Positions 1 to 9,193 of a DNA stretch of 64,000 nt are shown here, in pieces. Position numbers and translations under genes: made by a program. The DNA comes from Hyphomicrobiales bacterium (GTDB taxonomy: Bacteria > Pseudomonadota > Alphaproteobacteria > Rhizobiales > Rhizobiaceae): the NCBI GenBank assembly GCA_900474095.1, contig UCOA01000067.1, forward strand, positions 22,500 to 86,499, read 5' to 3'. Positions within the stretch are counted from its first letter, which is position 1. Each line of letters opens with the position of its first letter. Under the pieces are notes generated by a model, which was given only the letters and a program-made list of their open reading frames with translations, did no database searches and had not been told where the DNA came from.

Positions 1-2
1 AT

Positions 3-1169
3 TACAACGTGCTGTTGCGATTATCCGCGGATTGTGTGCCGTCCTTGCACAGCCTCGTAGCTGATTGGAATGGTGGTTCAGGGTGGCACCCCGCCCCCTT
101 CGTCATGGCATCTGTTGTAGACGGCGTGCCGAAGTACGTATTGTCTCCGCCTTCAACCGCTGCAAGTCAGGACAGGCAGCCCCGGGGTATCCGGACGTTC
201 CCGGTCTTTGAAGTACACGCTGCGCTGGATATCCCGCCCCACGGAGCCGGCGAGCCGGAGCCTCCGATCGCTGCCATTCGCTTATGCCGTCTTGTAAACC
301 CGGATGAGGCGCAGTTACTCGCTCCGTATCCCCTTGGCACCAAGACGGCCGGAGAGAATGGCGCTTCGGAGCGCATTGCAACACCAAGCATCTCCGTAGT
401 GCATCATTTTGCCGGTGACGAAAAAGTCCTGGCGGCAATCCTGGAGGCTTTAAGCCTGCAGCAGGGCGGCGATTCCCTTCAGGTCCTGGTAGCCGGCAGC
501 GAGTGCTATGCCGATCGCGTCCGGTTACTTCTTCAACGCTTCTTTCCTTCGCGCGGTCATTTTATCGACTGCCCCGAGGAGGAAAATGAGGGAGCACGCC
601 TCAACCGGGCTGCAGCACAAGTTGAAGCAGAGCTTATTCTCGTGCTCGGCGACGCAGTGCTGCTGCATGATCCATCTACCATCCCGGCTCTGGCGTCTCT
701 TATGAAAGCTCCGGGAATTGCTTCGGCGACTTGCATTCTGATTGGCCCCCAAATTGTCAACAAAACGACGAAGTTGACCCTGGTGTCTTCGGGCTATTTC
801 CCGTTTGTCGCGCCTGCCGGGGCGGCGGCTGAGGTGTCGTACGAGAACGGCGAAATCCTGTTGAACCTGCCGCATGCGGTCTGGCCGGCAGCTGTCAATT
901 CCAGCAGGCTTTTCATGGTCGGCAAGGAAGAATGGCGGCGTATAGGAGGATTTACGGATCATCGCCTGGCGCTGGAGGAACTTGGTACACCCTTCTGGGC
1001 CAAGTCGATCGCCGAAGGACGCTCCCATGTGGTCACAACAGCGGTTTCTGCGAGCCTGCTTCCTCTGACTGAAGAAGTCGTGTCCCGTTATCGCGCGGCC
1101 CCGAAATTCCTTCCCGCCATCGATGAGGCCAGCCGACTTTCGCTCAAGATAAAGAGGCTTGTGGCATGA
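3..1169 (+). CDS. Glycosyltransferase family 2-like protein, 5' truncated by window edge
   Basis: The reading frame is open to the left edge, so the true start is probably outside the window; a GTG at 9 is only the first internal candidate. The middle (about residues 120-260) has the alternating hydrophobic strands of a GT-A nucleotide-sugar transferase: ISVVHHF, LQVLVAG, then a segment rich in Asn-Arg-Ala and AELILVLGD in the place where GT2 enzymes carry their DxD metal site. The DxD itself is not clear, so activity is uncertain. The stop overlaps the next start by four bases (ATGA), meaning translational coupling with the two downstream glycosyltransferases. Family call is inference from fold pattern; the donor and acceptor cannot be read. 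Confidence 0.6.
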   Translation, partial: YNVLLRLSADCVPSLHSLVADWNGGSGWHPAPFVMASVVDGVPKYVLSPPSTAASQDRQPRGIRTFPVFEVHAALDIPPHGAGEPEPPIAAIRLCRLVNPDEAQLLAPYPLGTKTAGENGASERIATPSISVVHHFAGDEKVLAAILEALSLQQGGDSLQVLVAGSECYADRVRLLLQRFFPSRGHFIDCPEEENEGARLNRAAAQVEAELILVLGDAVLLHDPSTIPALASLMKAPGIASATCILIGPQIVNKTTKLTLVSSGYFPFVAPAGAAAEVSYENGEILLNLPHAVWPAAVNSSRLFMVGKEEWRRIGGFTDHRLALEELGTPFWAKSIAEGRSHVVTTAVSASLLPLTEEVVSRYRAAPKFLPAIDEASRLSLKIKRLVA

Positions 1170-2689
1170 AAATCTGCGTTGTCGTTCCGAGCGAGAAATA
1201 TCTGGATCAAGCGGGGCCCAGAATTCGTTACATGCGGATTACCGCCTCTCTTGCTGAGGCCGGCCACAGCTTGACGTTGCTGCCTATAGAGAATTTCAAG
1301 ACGATCGACCATGACGTCTATCTTTTGAGCAAATGTTTCGATGCAAACGCACTGGTTGTCGCGCGAAAGGTTGCGGCAAGTGGCAAGGTCGTCGGCGTCG
1401 ACCTCTTCGACGACTACTTTAGTGACTTGCAGGACAGTCGTTTTCAGCGGCTGCGCGGCTGGCTGATCGGGTGCCTCGCATGTGCTGATTTCGTCCTTTG
1501 TTCAACGCCTGTCATGCGGCGCGTGGCCGAGCAATATGCCCCAAGTCTTCCGGTCTACATAATGAACGATCCATTTGATCGTTATGACACCAGAACTCTG
1601 CGCCAGAATTTGGCAAAGAAACACGCCACTTTATGGGCAAATGGTGTCCTGAACGTTGCTTGGTACGGTATGGGTGATAATCCGTATTTTCCTGTGGGTC
1701 TCGCGGATCTCGCCGCATTCTCCGGCGAATTGGCCGATATGCAGGGAAGGGGATTTGATGTCCGTCTCGACATCCTCACCAATAGCCGGGCCATGACGGG
1801 GGATGCTCTGGCGGCATTGAGCGTTATACCAGTGCCCTATGAGATACACGAATGGAACGAAGCGGAGGAGCAGAAGCTGCTCGCTCGGACACAAGTGGTC
1901 TTCCTGCCTGTCTCGGCACAGAATTTCAGTGTCGCAAAATCATTGAACCGGGCTGTGACGGCCCTTTGCTCCGGCAACCAGGTTCTTTCGGCCGGTTTTC
2001 CGCTCTATAAGCCCTTCTCCGACTTCATTTATCGCGATGCCTCGTCGATCGTGAATGATCTGAAGGCGGGTCGGCCCCGGTTGCGAACGGAAACGCTTAA
2101 GTCTTTAGACCTCGTCTTGCGGGCTCACGCCGATCCGGCAGTGGAGGCGCGGGGGCTGACATCCTTCCTGGAAACAATCATTAGCGGAAAGACAGTTCAA
2201 AGCGTACTTTCGCAGCCGTGGGGTGCCTTGATTCATGGTGTCGAAAGCTCCGCCTCCGCACATAAATTTGCAAAGCGCATGCAGGCTCTTTCCATCGCCA
2301 GCCCTTTGACAAGCCTGGAACTCAACTTCGACCTGCGCTTTGACTGGAACGAGCAGCGTACTGGCCTCGATCTTCTGGTTTCGGAGGCAGCGTGCGACCT
2401 GCTGGCCCCGCGAGCTGCCGCCAAGGCGGTGCCATACGGCAAGATCATCGATTTCGAGTTTCGAAAAATCGGGCAGGACGATGTGCCCTCACTTGCATGC
2501 GAGGGCAGAGAGCTGGCCGATTGCGGATCGCCAGCAGGAAAGCTGGCAGCTTATTCATCCGTCATGTCTGCAATTCTTCACGTCATGGAAGAGTTGTTTC
2601 CGGGAATTCCTTGTATCGTTTCCGAAAGCTGGCGCCTTCCTTGGCCGGTTTCGTCTCAGAACGCACGAACACCTCAGGGAGCCAATTGA
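1166..2689 (+). CDS. GT-B-type glycosyltransferase-like protein
   Basis: A 507-residue protein beginning with a Rossmann strand, MKICVVVPSEKYLDQAGPRI, typical of GT4/GT-B enzymes, followed by a segment (VVGVDLFDDYF, CADFVLCSTPVM) that matches the nucleotide-binding half of the glycosyltransferases in the next gene. The C-terminal half contains VVFLPVS and SLNRAVTALCSGNQVLS, resembling the sugar-nucleotide loop of GT-B folds but without a clean E-x7-E motif. It is sandwiched in a coupled operon: start overlaps the previous stop (ATGA), and its own stop shares one base with the next ATG (TGATG). Probable role is polysaccharide or glycan assembly in the cytoplasm. The specific linkage is unknown. 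Confidence 0.6.
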   Translation: MKICVVVPSEKYLDQAGPRIRYMRITASLAEAGHSLTLLPIENFKTIDHDVYLLSKCFDANALVVARKVAASGKVVGVDLFDDYFSDLQDSRFQRLRGWLIGCLACADFVLCSTPVMRRVAEQYAPSLPVYIMNDPFDRYDTRTLRQNLAKKHATLWANGVLNVAWYGMGDNPYFPVGLADLAAFSGELADMQGRGFDVRLDILTNSRAMTGDALAALSVIPVPYEIHEWNEAEEQKLLARTQVVFLPVSAQNFSVAKSLNRAVTALCSGNQVLSAGFPLYKPFSDFIYRDASSIVNDLKAGRPRLRTETLKSLDLVLRAHADPAVEARGLTSFLETIISGKTVQSVLSQPWGALIHGVESSASAHKFAKRMQALSIASPLTSLELNFDLRFDWNEQRTGLDLLVSEAACDLLAPRAAAKAVPYGKIIDFEFRKIGQDDVPSLACEGRELADCGSPAGKLAAYSSVMSAILHVMEELFPGIPCIVSESWRLPWPVSSQNARTPQGAN

Positions 2690-5600
2690 TGTCAAACCCT
2701 TGCGTCATCCTGCTCGTCAACTTGCTTCAGGATGTCAATATTTTGCGACCTCTCGCCTATATTGCTGGGCGGGATCTCGGCCTTGAGACACGATTTCTTC
2801 TTACGCGCGATTTTGTGAAGCGAGACAGAGGTGGACGTTGGCAGTTAGAAATCGCCGGAATCGGACAGGCGATCGGCGCGTCGATAACCGTTGCGGAGAA
2901 TGAAGGCCATGCCTTGCAGATATTGCAGGGCCTCGCCGGCGTGATCGTGGCCGCCAGCGAATCCAATCTTTCCGGCCACCGCATCGTCCATGACATCTTC
3001 CGCCTGAAACCGCCTTCGTTTGTGGCAATCACCCTGCAGCATGGGTTCGAATGCGTTGGCTTCCTGCAGAGCCGCGATCACGATCTCGCCCATGGACGTG
3101 AAATCACATTTGCGGCGGATATTGTTTGCGGTTGGTGCGAACCCGAGCGCCTGACGGCACTTGCCCCCTCGCAGCGCAACAAGCTTTGTGTGACGGGACC
3201 GACGGCCGTGCTGCAACAGCCTCCTCGGCAGGAACGCAAGCCCAGAGGCATAGTCTGCGAGAACCTGCATTCAGTCAGGCTCAACATCGCCGGCAATTTC
3301 AAGGCCGATTTCGTAGACCTATTCGGACAGTTTTGCGATGCCCTGGAAGAAGACGACAAACGTGTGGTTCTGCGTCCGCACCCAGGCGGTCAGTATGTGG
3401 TCAAAAACGACGTTTCCCTGCCGCAGAACGTGATCCTCAACAACAATCCGATCTACAAGGTGAATTTGTCCCGCTATGCCTATGGCATATCGGCCCCGTC
3501 GTCCGTCCTGATCGATATGGTGTTGGCCGGTATTCCGACCGCCGTCTGGCGTGAGGGCACCGGCACTATGGATGCGGACAACTATCACGGCCTGACAACC
3601 GTCAGCGACCTTTCGGACTGGCTTGAATTTGAAAGCGAGGCTTCGGCGCATCCCGAGCGCTTCATTGAACGGCAGGCCGGATTTCTGGAACAGCAGAGGA
3701 TGCTGACGAACCGCGCCGAGGTGTATAGGCGTTTTGCCGAGCTTCTCTGGTCGGCCGCCCGTCGTGCCGCCCCCGCTCTTCGCCGTCCGCCGGCACCGGC
3801 TGCCGGCGAGCGTCGTATCCTCTTTGTTGCCAATGGCTACATTCCGACGCTGCAACTCAGTTTCGTGAAGCCGCTGGCGCCCTTGGTCGAGGCAGGAAAG
3901 ATAGAGACCGAGATTCTTACTGAGGAGCAGATTAAAGATAATTTCGGGCCGAACCTGCGCGACGATGATGTTCAGCCCTGGTTAGACGAGCGGCTGAAGG
4001 CCTTCAAACCGACGATTATCGTGTTTTGTCGCTACAGCGGGCCATATGCAGACTATCTTATAGGCCGGGCGCGCGAAAATGGCATTCCCGTCATCTTTCA
4101 TATCGACGATGACCTTCTGAATATCCCCGTCGAACTTGGTGAGGCCAAGCATGCTTTCCACAATCACCCGGCAAGGCTGAAGACGGTTCGCCACTTGCTT
4201 GAGGCGTCGGATCTGGTTTATTGCTCGACCGCGTCGTTGAAAGCCCGTTTGGAATCTCTTGGCGCAACGGCACCTCTGACGGCAGGCGGGGTCTATGCGT
4301 CAGGGAAGGTTTTTGTAGAGGCGAGCGCAAAGCCCGTGACCAAGATCGGTTACATGGGTTTCGATCATGCCCATGACCTGGAAACGGTCTTGCCCGCCCT
4401 CGTTCGTTTTCTGCGCAAGCATCCACACATAAAGTTTGAATTGTTCGGCTCAATTCCAAAACCTGCCGTCCTGGACGAGTTTGGCAACCGCATCGCCGTT
4501 GTTCAACCTGTGCGAAACTATGAAGAATTCCTTATTCACTTTTCGAAACTGAACTGGGACATCGGAATTTGCCCTCTGGCGAGGACGCCTTTCAATATCG
4601 TCAAGGCGAACACGAAGTGGGTGGAATATACATCAATGGGGATCGCAACGATCGCGACGTACCACACGGTGTACGACGATTGTTGCGCCGATGGCTGCGG
4701 GATCCTCGCTGACACCGAAGAGGAATGGCTGGAAGCCATGGAGCGTCTGATGAACGATCCAATCTTACGCCATGAACAGGTGAGAAAGGCCCAGGCAAAG
4801 CTGAAAGAGAAATATTCCATTGACCGCCTTCGCGAGCAGGTTCTGGCGTTCATTGCCGAGGCTGAAAAAGCAGCAATCGATGCTTTTCGAGAAGATCAAA
4901 AGAATGTGCTCGATTCCGCCGGGGATGATCGCCCCGAGGCCGCGCTTTTGAAGTTTTCGGAACGCTGGACGACCGTCAGGCCACGCCATTCGATTTTGCC
5001 GCCTCCGCCCCCTGTAAAGGAACGCCGGATCCTCTTTGTTGCCAACGATTATATACCAACCTTGCAACTCAGCTTTGTAAAGCCGTTGGCGCCATTGGTC
5101 GCAGACAGTCAAATCACGACCGATTTCATCATCGAAAAGCAAATGAAGGACGAGTTTGGCAAAAGCTTGCGCAGCTCAGACGTACGGCCATGGCTAGATG
5201 CACGGCTGAAGTCCATCAAGCCGACGTTGATCGTGCTATGCCGGTACAGCGGTAGCTATGCCGAATACTTGACCGAATGGGCTCGAAAAAGGGGCGTTCC
5301 CGTCATTTACCATATAGACGACGATCTTCTGAATATCCCGATCGATTTAGGAGAGGCCAAGCACGCTTATCACAATCATCCGCAGCGGCTTGCAGCCGTA
5401 CGGCATTTGCTTGATACGTCGGATCTCGTCTATTGCTCCAATCCAAATCTACAAAAGAGGCTGGAGGAACTGGAGGCACGGTCGATCCTGAAAGCCGGCA
5501 AGATATACGCATCCGGTAGCATCATCGTGCCCGCTAAGAACAAGCCAGTTGTAAAAATGGGTTACATGGCTTCCGCAGACCATGCCCACAATCTTGAAAT

Positions 5601-6117
5601 GATCAAGCCGGCGATCGTCGAGTTCCTCCGGCGCAATCCCAGTGTAAATTTCGAACTGTTCGGTTCTATACCCAAGTTGAGTGAGTTTGAAGAGTTCGGA
5701 GATCGGGTGACGAAATGCCCGCCCATTAGCAACTACGACGAATTCATGGAATCATTCGCAGCCTTGGAATGGGATATCGGAATCTGCCCGCTCGTTCGGA
5801 CGCCGTTCAATGTCGTGAAATCGAATACAAAATGGGTTGAGTATACGTCTGTTGGGGCTGCCGTGGTCGCGAGCCGCAACACAGTCTACGACGAGTGTTG
5901 CGCGGATGGGTGCGGGATTCTGGCAGACACGCAGGAGGAATGGCTGGCCGCGCTTAGCCAACTGGCAGGCGATCCAGAGTTCCGTTACGAACAGGTTAAG
6001 AAGGCTCAGGAAAAGTTGCGGGAGGAATATTCCACCGCCAATCTGCGTGACCAGGTTCTCTGGTTCTTCAACGAAGCGGAAGCATTGAAACGAACCCGCG
6101 TCAACAAAGCGTCATAG
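2689..6117 (+). CDS. Three-module glycosyltransferase with two tandem GT-B repeats
   Basis: The start is taken at the ATG in TGATG, sharing a base with the upstream stop; this gives 1142 residues, although the frame is open further upstream inside the previous gene. Residues 1 to about 370 form one module with LRPHPGG and APSSVLIDMVLAGIPTAVW, resembling capsule or glycerophosphotransferase-type GT-B domains. From residue 375 and again from residue 779 comes the same roughly 400-residue unit, each starting RRILFVAN and containing PTLQLSFVKPLAPLV, HIDDDLLNIP, DLVYCS, FELFGSIPK, WDIGICPL and NTKWVEYTS. The copies are clearly diverged at DNA level, so the duplication is not recent. Both keep the same conserved residues, suggesting two active sites, for example successive additions of one sugar. 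Confidence 0.7.
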   Translation: MSNPCVILLVNLLQDVNILRPLAYIAGRDLGLETRFLLTRDFVKRDRGGRWQLEIAGIGQAIGASITVAENEGHALQILQGLAGVIVAASESNLSGHRIVHDIFRLKPPSFVAITLQHGFECVGFLQSRDHDLAHGREITFAADIVCGWCEPERLTALAPSQRNKLCVTGPTAVLQQPPRQERKPRGIVCENLHSVRLNIAGNFKADFVDLFGQFCDALEEDDKRVVLRPHPGGQYVVKNDVSLPQNVILNNNPIYKVNLSRYAYGISAPSSVLIDMVLAGIPTAVWREGTGTMDADNYHGLTTVSDLSDWLEFESEASAHPERFIERQAGFLEQQRMLTNRAEVYRRFAELLWSAARRAAPALRRPPAPAAGERRILFVANGYIPTLQLSFVKPLAPLVEAGKIETEILTEEQIKDNFGPNLRDDDVQPWLDERLKAFKPTIIVFCRYSGPYADYLIGRARENGIPVIFHIDDDLLNIPVELGEAKHAFHNHPARLKTVRHLLEASDLVYCSTASLKARLESLGATAPLTAGGVYASGKVFVEASAKPVTKIGYMGFDHAHDLETVLPALVRFLRKHPHIKFELFGSIPKPAVLDEFGNRIAVVQPVRNYEEFLIHFSKLNWDIGICPLARTPFNIVKANTKWVEYTSMGIATIATYHTVYDDCCADGCGILADTEEEWLEAMERLMNDPILRHEQVRKAQAKLKEKYSIDRLREQVLAFIAEAEKAAIDAFREDQKNVLDSAGDDRPEAALLKFSERWTTVRPRHSILPPPPPVKERRILFVANDYIPTLQLSFVKPLAPLVADSQITTDFIIEKQMKDEFGKSLRSSDVRPWLDARLKSIKPTLIVLCRYSGSYAEYLTEWARKRGVPVIYHIDDDLLNIPIDLGEAKHAYHNHPQRLAAVRHLLDTSDLVYCSNPNLQKRLEELEARSILKAGKIYASGSIIVPAKNKPVVKMGYMASADHAHNLEMIKPAIVEFLRRNPSVNFELFGSIPKLSEFEEFGDRVTKCPPISNYDEFMESFAALEWDIGICPLVRTPFNVVKSNTKWVEYTSVGAAVVASRNTVYDECCADGCGILADTQEEWLAALSQLAGDPEFRYEQVKKAQEKLREEYSTANLRDQVLWFFNEAEALKRTRVNKAS

Positions 6118-6487
6118 GCTGGGCATGTCTTCTACCGCTTTTGGCGTTCCCCTAGGCCCGCTGTGAGCCGCCATAGATTTATGGCGTTCACTCATGTCCA
6201 GTTCAGATCAATGTCCCGGTTGTTATTTCCGGGTTGACCTGTTGACGATTGGACCGTCTGGGGCGTTCCATCATTCATCTTATTGAGATGGTAACAAAGC
6301 TGCAGAAACGTGGCGCACAGTTCCTATCGCTCACGGAGACCATTGATACTGGACCTTCGGATCGTAAATCTGTCGAAGCATCACCACACACGCGCACATC
6401 AAAGTAACCGGTGCTTTGCCCCCACATTGCCCGTTATCGCGTGATCTGTGATCGACGCTCCATGGATGAGCGACAAGGAGTTTCTCC
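6118..6487. other. Intergenic region with inverted repeat and IS66 left-end candidate
   Basis: There is no credible gene in these 370 bases. An imperfect inverted repeat at 6163-6191 (core CGCCATA/TATGGCG around GATT) follows the glycosyltransferase operon and may act as a transcript end, though no U-tract follows. At 6405 the sequence GTAACCGGTGCTTTGCCCCC resembles the reverse complement of the IS66-type ends seen at 8.8-9.8 kb and is the likely left terminus of the downstream element. Confidence 0.45.
6163..6191 (+). terminator. Inverted repeat after glycosyltransferase operon, possible terminator
   Basis: GTGAGCCGCCATA, a four-base loop, then TATGGCGTTCAC. The inner seven base pairs are perfect and the outer GTGA/TCAC pairs extend them past a mismatch. 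No run of T follows, so it would be a weak intrinsic terminator or an RNA-end stabilising stem. Confidence 0.35.
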
Positions 6488-6877
6488 ATGGAGACTACGT
6501 TGGAGGTTCTCACGACGCGGCGGGGCCGACGTGAGGCGCATCGCCACTGGCCCGACGAGGTCAAGGCGCGGATCGTTTCGGAGAGTTTGCAGCCGGGCGT
6601 GACGGTGAACGAAGTCGCGGAACGCTACGGTTTGAAGGCCAACCACCTGTCGTCCTGGCGAACACTGGCGCGGCAGGGCAAGCTGGTCTTGCCTGAGCCG
6701 GAAAATGCAGTCGAATTCGCGGCCATGGTTGTCGAGCCGCCCGCGCCGGAACCGCCAGCCGCCAAGCAGACCTCCCGCGCCGAGATTGTCGTCGGTTCAG
6801 TCACAATCCGTCTTGAGGAAGGGGCGTCTGCTGCCCGGATCGCCGCCATCGCGCGTGCCTTGGCGGCGGCGACATGA
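6488..6877 (+). CDS. tnpA: IS66 accessory protein TnpA (HTH)
   Basis: A 129-residue protein with the N-terminal helix-turn-helix of IS66 OrfA proteins: HWPDEVKARIVSES, then VNEVAERYGLKANHLSSWR. The start is the ATG at 6488, preceded by AAGGAG at 6475-6480. A Pro/Ala-rich linker and a short C-terminal conserved stretch (IVVGSVTIRLEEGASAARIA) match the family layout. It overlaps tnpB by four bases. Length is normal, so this gene looks intact even though the element is dead. Confidence 0.9.
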   Translation: METTLEVLTTRRGRREAHRHWPDEVKARIVSESLQPGVTVNEVAERYGLKANHLSSWRTLARQGKLVLPEPENAVEFAAMVVEPPAPEPPAAKQTSRAEIVVGSVTIRLEEGASAARIAAIARALAAAT

Positions 6878-7227
6878 TCTTTCCATCGAACCGCGTGAGG
6901 ATCATGGTGGCGACCAAACCAGTAGACTTCCGCAAGGGGCATGACGGATTGGCGGCGCTGGTGAAGAACGAGCTGCACAAGGACCCGTTCACCGGAACGG
7001 TCTTCGTGTTCCGGTCGCGCAAGGCAGACCGGCTGAAGCTGATCTACTGGGATGGCTCCGGTATCGTCCTGGCCTACAAGAGGCTGGAAGAGCACACCTT
7101 TACCTGGCCCGGTATCAAGGATGGACTGATGACGCTGACCCACGCCCAGTTCGAAGCCCTGTTTGCGGGCCTCGATTGGCGGCGGGTTCATGCAGTCAAG
7201 ACGAGAACGCCGGAGACCATCGAGTAG
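6874..7227 (+). CDS. tnpB: IS66 accessory protein TnpB (Orf2)
   Basis: A 117-residue IS66 Orf2-type protein. Diagnostic motifs are VATKPVDFRKGHDGLAALV near the N-terminus, FVFRSRKADRLKLIYWDGSG in the middle and FTWPGI near residue 90. The start ATG overlaps the tnpA stop, as in intact IS66 elements. TnpB is needed for transposition in this family but its biochemical role is not established. Full length, no defects visible. Confidence 0.93.
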   Translation: MIFPSNRVRIMVATKPVDFRKGHDGLAALVKNELHKDPFTGTVFVFRSRKADRLKLIYWDGSGIVLAYKRLEEHTFTWPGIKDGLMTLTHAQFEALFAGLDWRRVHAVKTRTPETIE

Positions 7228-7296
7228 CTGCGGCACGATGACTCAGCACGACAGATTCCGAAGGCGAAACGGGCCGGATTTTGCTAGGTTCCAGCC

Positions 7297-8156
7297 ATGC
7301 TGGACGCCGCCGATCTTCCCGATGATGTTGCTGCCCTGAAGGCGATGCTGATTGCGGCGCAGGCACGCGAGGCAGGCAAAGACGCTCAGATTGCCCGCAA
7401 GGATGAGCGGATCGAACGGCTTGAGAAGCTGGTCGCGGCCTTCAAACAGGCAGCCTTCGGGCGCAAGTCCGAGAAGACCGATACCGAGCAGTTCGATCTG
7501 GCACTGGAAGACCTTGAAACGGCCATGGCTGCAATCCATGCCGAGGAGGAAGCCGACGCTCCTGCTGGAAAAAGGGCCACCAGGCCGCGCGCGACCAATC
7601 GCGGCTCCCTTCCTCAGCATCTTCCCCGTGTGGAGGACGTGATCGAGCCGGAAAGCCTGATCTGCGCGTGCGGCGGTTGCCTGCATTGCATCGGCGAGGA
7701 TGTTTCCGAGCGGCTGGACGTCGTCCCGGCGCAGTTCCGTGTCATCGTCACCCGCCGCCTGAGCGGTCAGCGCCACTGGTCGCCGACATGCAGGCCTGGC
7801 TTGTCCATCACCGTACTCGTGTCGCGACCAATTCCCCTCTCGGCGAGGCCTTGGCCTACATCGCCAAATACTGGGAAGGCCTCAAGCTCTTCCTGACCGA
7901 CGGCCGGATCGAGATCGACAACAACAGCGTCGAGCGGACCATCCGGCCGATAGCCCTCAATCGTAAGAACGCACTCTTTGCGGGCCACGATGCGGGAGCC
8001 GAGAACTGGGCGACCATCGCTTCGCTCATCGAGACCTGCAAGCTCAATGCCGTCGATCCGTTTGCGTATTTGACGAGCACACTCAACGCTATCGTAAGCG
8101 GTCACAAGTAGAGCCGGATTGAAGAACTCCTACCCTGGAATTATCCGGTAGAGTAG
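7297..8156 (+). pseudogene. tnpC: IS66 transposase TnpC, internal deletion, frameshift and nonsense codon
   Basis: The first 150 or so residues (from ATG 7297) match the TnpC leucine-zipper and zinc-finger region, with FGRKSEKTD, then CACGGCLHCIGEDVSERLDV and QFRVIVTRR. At about 7757-7765 the sequence jumps, in another frame, to the C-terminal part: APLVADMQAWLVHHRTRV, DGRIEIDNNSVERTIRPIAL and ALFAGHDAGAENWA. Some 230-260 residues, including the catalytic aspartates, are missing relative to the usual 500-plus residues. A TAG at 8109 replaces the expected CAG codon; the natural C-terminus SRIEELLPWNY continues to a stop at 8154-8156. Confidence 0.88.
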
Positions 8157-8277
8157 CGCATGCGCAAGACCGTAGTCGGCCCAATACGGACATGCGGTCC
8201 ACTATGGTTCTTATTGCCTCGGAGCTGAGAGCGGCTAAGCTAAGCCCTTGGCTATAACGATCCATGGAAAATCTAAG

Positions 8278-8676
8278 ATGAAAACGGTCGAGTATGCCTG
8301 CGTTGGAAAGCTTATGTGCCCCCATTGCGCGGTGGAAATACCAGCATGGAGATCATCTGGAATGAGCCAGATGTGCCCGCATTTTTATTGCTCTGATTGT
8401 AACAATGCAATTCTTCGTGAAAAAGACCGCCTCATCAGCTGGAACGGTGAAAGTCTGGAGGTTTTGCACATCATTGCATCGTCACTTCCAGATTGCGAGT
8501 GCGGCGGCAAATTTGTGCCGGAAGCAAATCCGAAGTGTCCGACTTGTCACTACGAGTTTCGACATCAGTCATCACAGCTTGAGCGGCTGAGCGATCCCCA
8601 TATCATTCTGATCGACGGTGCTGTGATGTACGGAGATGATGGGCCGAAATACAAGGTCCTGATCGTTCCCAAGTGA
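8278..8676 (+). CDS. Small protein with paired CxxC zinc-ribbon motifs, unknown function
   Basis: About 132 residues from ATG 8278; alternative starts lie at 8263 and 8248 and no strong ribosome site decides between them. Cysteine pairs occur as CPHC, CSDC, CECGG and CPTC, suggesting one or two zinc ribbons. The C-terminus ends in a short predicted beta segment, KVLIVPK. I do not recognise the family. Its position among orphan immunity-like genes and IS66 ends suggests a cargo or immunity-type gene, but that is context only. The DNA is less GC-rich than the surrounding operons, consistent with transfer. Confidence 0.55.
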   Translation: MKTVEYACVGKLMCPHCAVEIPAWRSSGMSQMCPHFYCSDCNNAILREKDRLISWNGESLEVLHIIASSLPDCECGGKFVPEANPKCPTCHYEFRHQSSQLERLSDPHIILIDGAVMYGDDGPKYKVLIVPK

Positions 8677-8805
8677 GGGGAGCAACTCTAGTCGTGAAAT
8701 CGCGTGGTAGGCGAACGCATGCGACATCCGATGACCGCAATTGGCGGATAGTTGCCGTACCCATAAACGCTGCAATTTCTCGCCGTCGAATAATAGATTT
8801 ACTGT

Positions 8806-8831
8806 CAAGGTGCGACCAGCACATCGCTTAC
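8806..8831 (+). repeat. IS66-type end, copy A
   Basis: AAGGTGCGACCAGCACATCGCTTAC. It matches the copy at 9771 in most positions and its reverse complement begins GTAAGCG, as IS66 termini do. A partly similar stretch precedes both (CCCATAAACGCTGCAAT here, CCCATTAAAGCCGCGAT there). Confidence 0.55.
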
Positions 8832-8889
8832 ACATCAAAAGCAACTATGGAGGGCTTGTTCGATCCTTGCAATGGACGAACGTGCTCCC

Positions 8890-8913
8890 AGGTGTGAACG
8901 GCACACCGCTTAC
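8890..8913 (+). repeat. IS66-type end, copy B
   Basis: AGGTGTGAACGGCACACCGCTTAC directly abuts a tnpC remnant that starts about nine bases later. An end placed immediately before a tnpC 3' fragment is not the normal order and indicates nested insertion or recombination. Confidence 0.55.
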
Positions 8914-8921
8914 GCCGTACC

Positions 8922-9140
8922 GAGATCGACAACAACAGCGTCGAGCGGACAATCCGGCCGATTGCCTTGAACCGGAAGAACGCACTCTTTGCGGGGCATG
9001 ACGCTGGAGCAGAGAACTGGGCGACCATGCCGTCGATCCACAGGCCTATCTGACAGCCACGCTTCACGGCCATCGTCAACGGGCACAAACAGAGCCAGAT
9101 CGATGAGCTTCTGCCGTGGAATTATCCTGCCTTTACCTAA
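8922..9140 (+). pseudogene. IS66 tnpC 3' remnant, second copy
   Basis: The sequence encodes EIDNNSVERTIRPIALNRKN and ALFAGHDAGAENWAT, the same C-terminal region as in the tnpC at 7.9 kb, but with different synonymous bases, so it comes from a different IS66 member. A deletion of about 35 bases after the GAENWAT codons breaks the frame, and the end (QSQIDELLPWNYPAFT then TAA) is recognisable in another frame. No upstream part of the gene is present. Confidence 0.8.
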
Positions 9141-9193
9141 CAGTTCGCCCGCAACGCATTAAGCTCAAAAGAGCCATTCTGGACGCGGTTTAC

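Larger units (their letters stand above)
6405..8156 (+). mobile_element. IS66-family insertion sequence, internally deleted
   Basis: The unit has the canonical IS66 order tnpA-tnpB-tnpC, all on the plus strand. tnpA and tnpB look intact and are coupled by ATGA. tnpC has lost its middle, is frameshifted and carries a nonsense codon. The left end is proposed at GTAACCGGTG (6405). The right terminal repeat cannot be placed with confidence after 8156. The element cannot transpose by itself because the catalytic core is missing. Confidence 0.8.

Noticed and set aside
2392..2688. A 5' extension of the large glycosyltransferase gene inside the preceding gene
   Set aside because: The TGATG coupling at 2687-2691 and the sensible N-terminus MSNPCVILLVN favour the later start; the extension reads as Arg/Gly/Ser-rich chance sequence.
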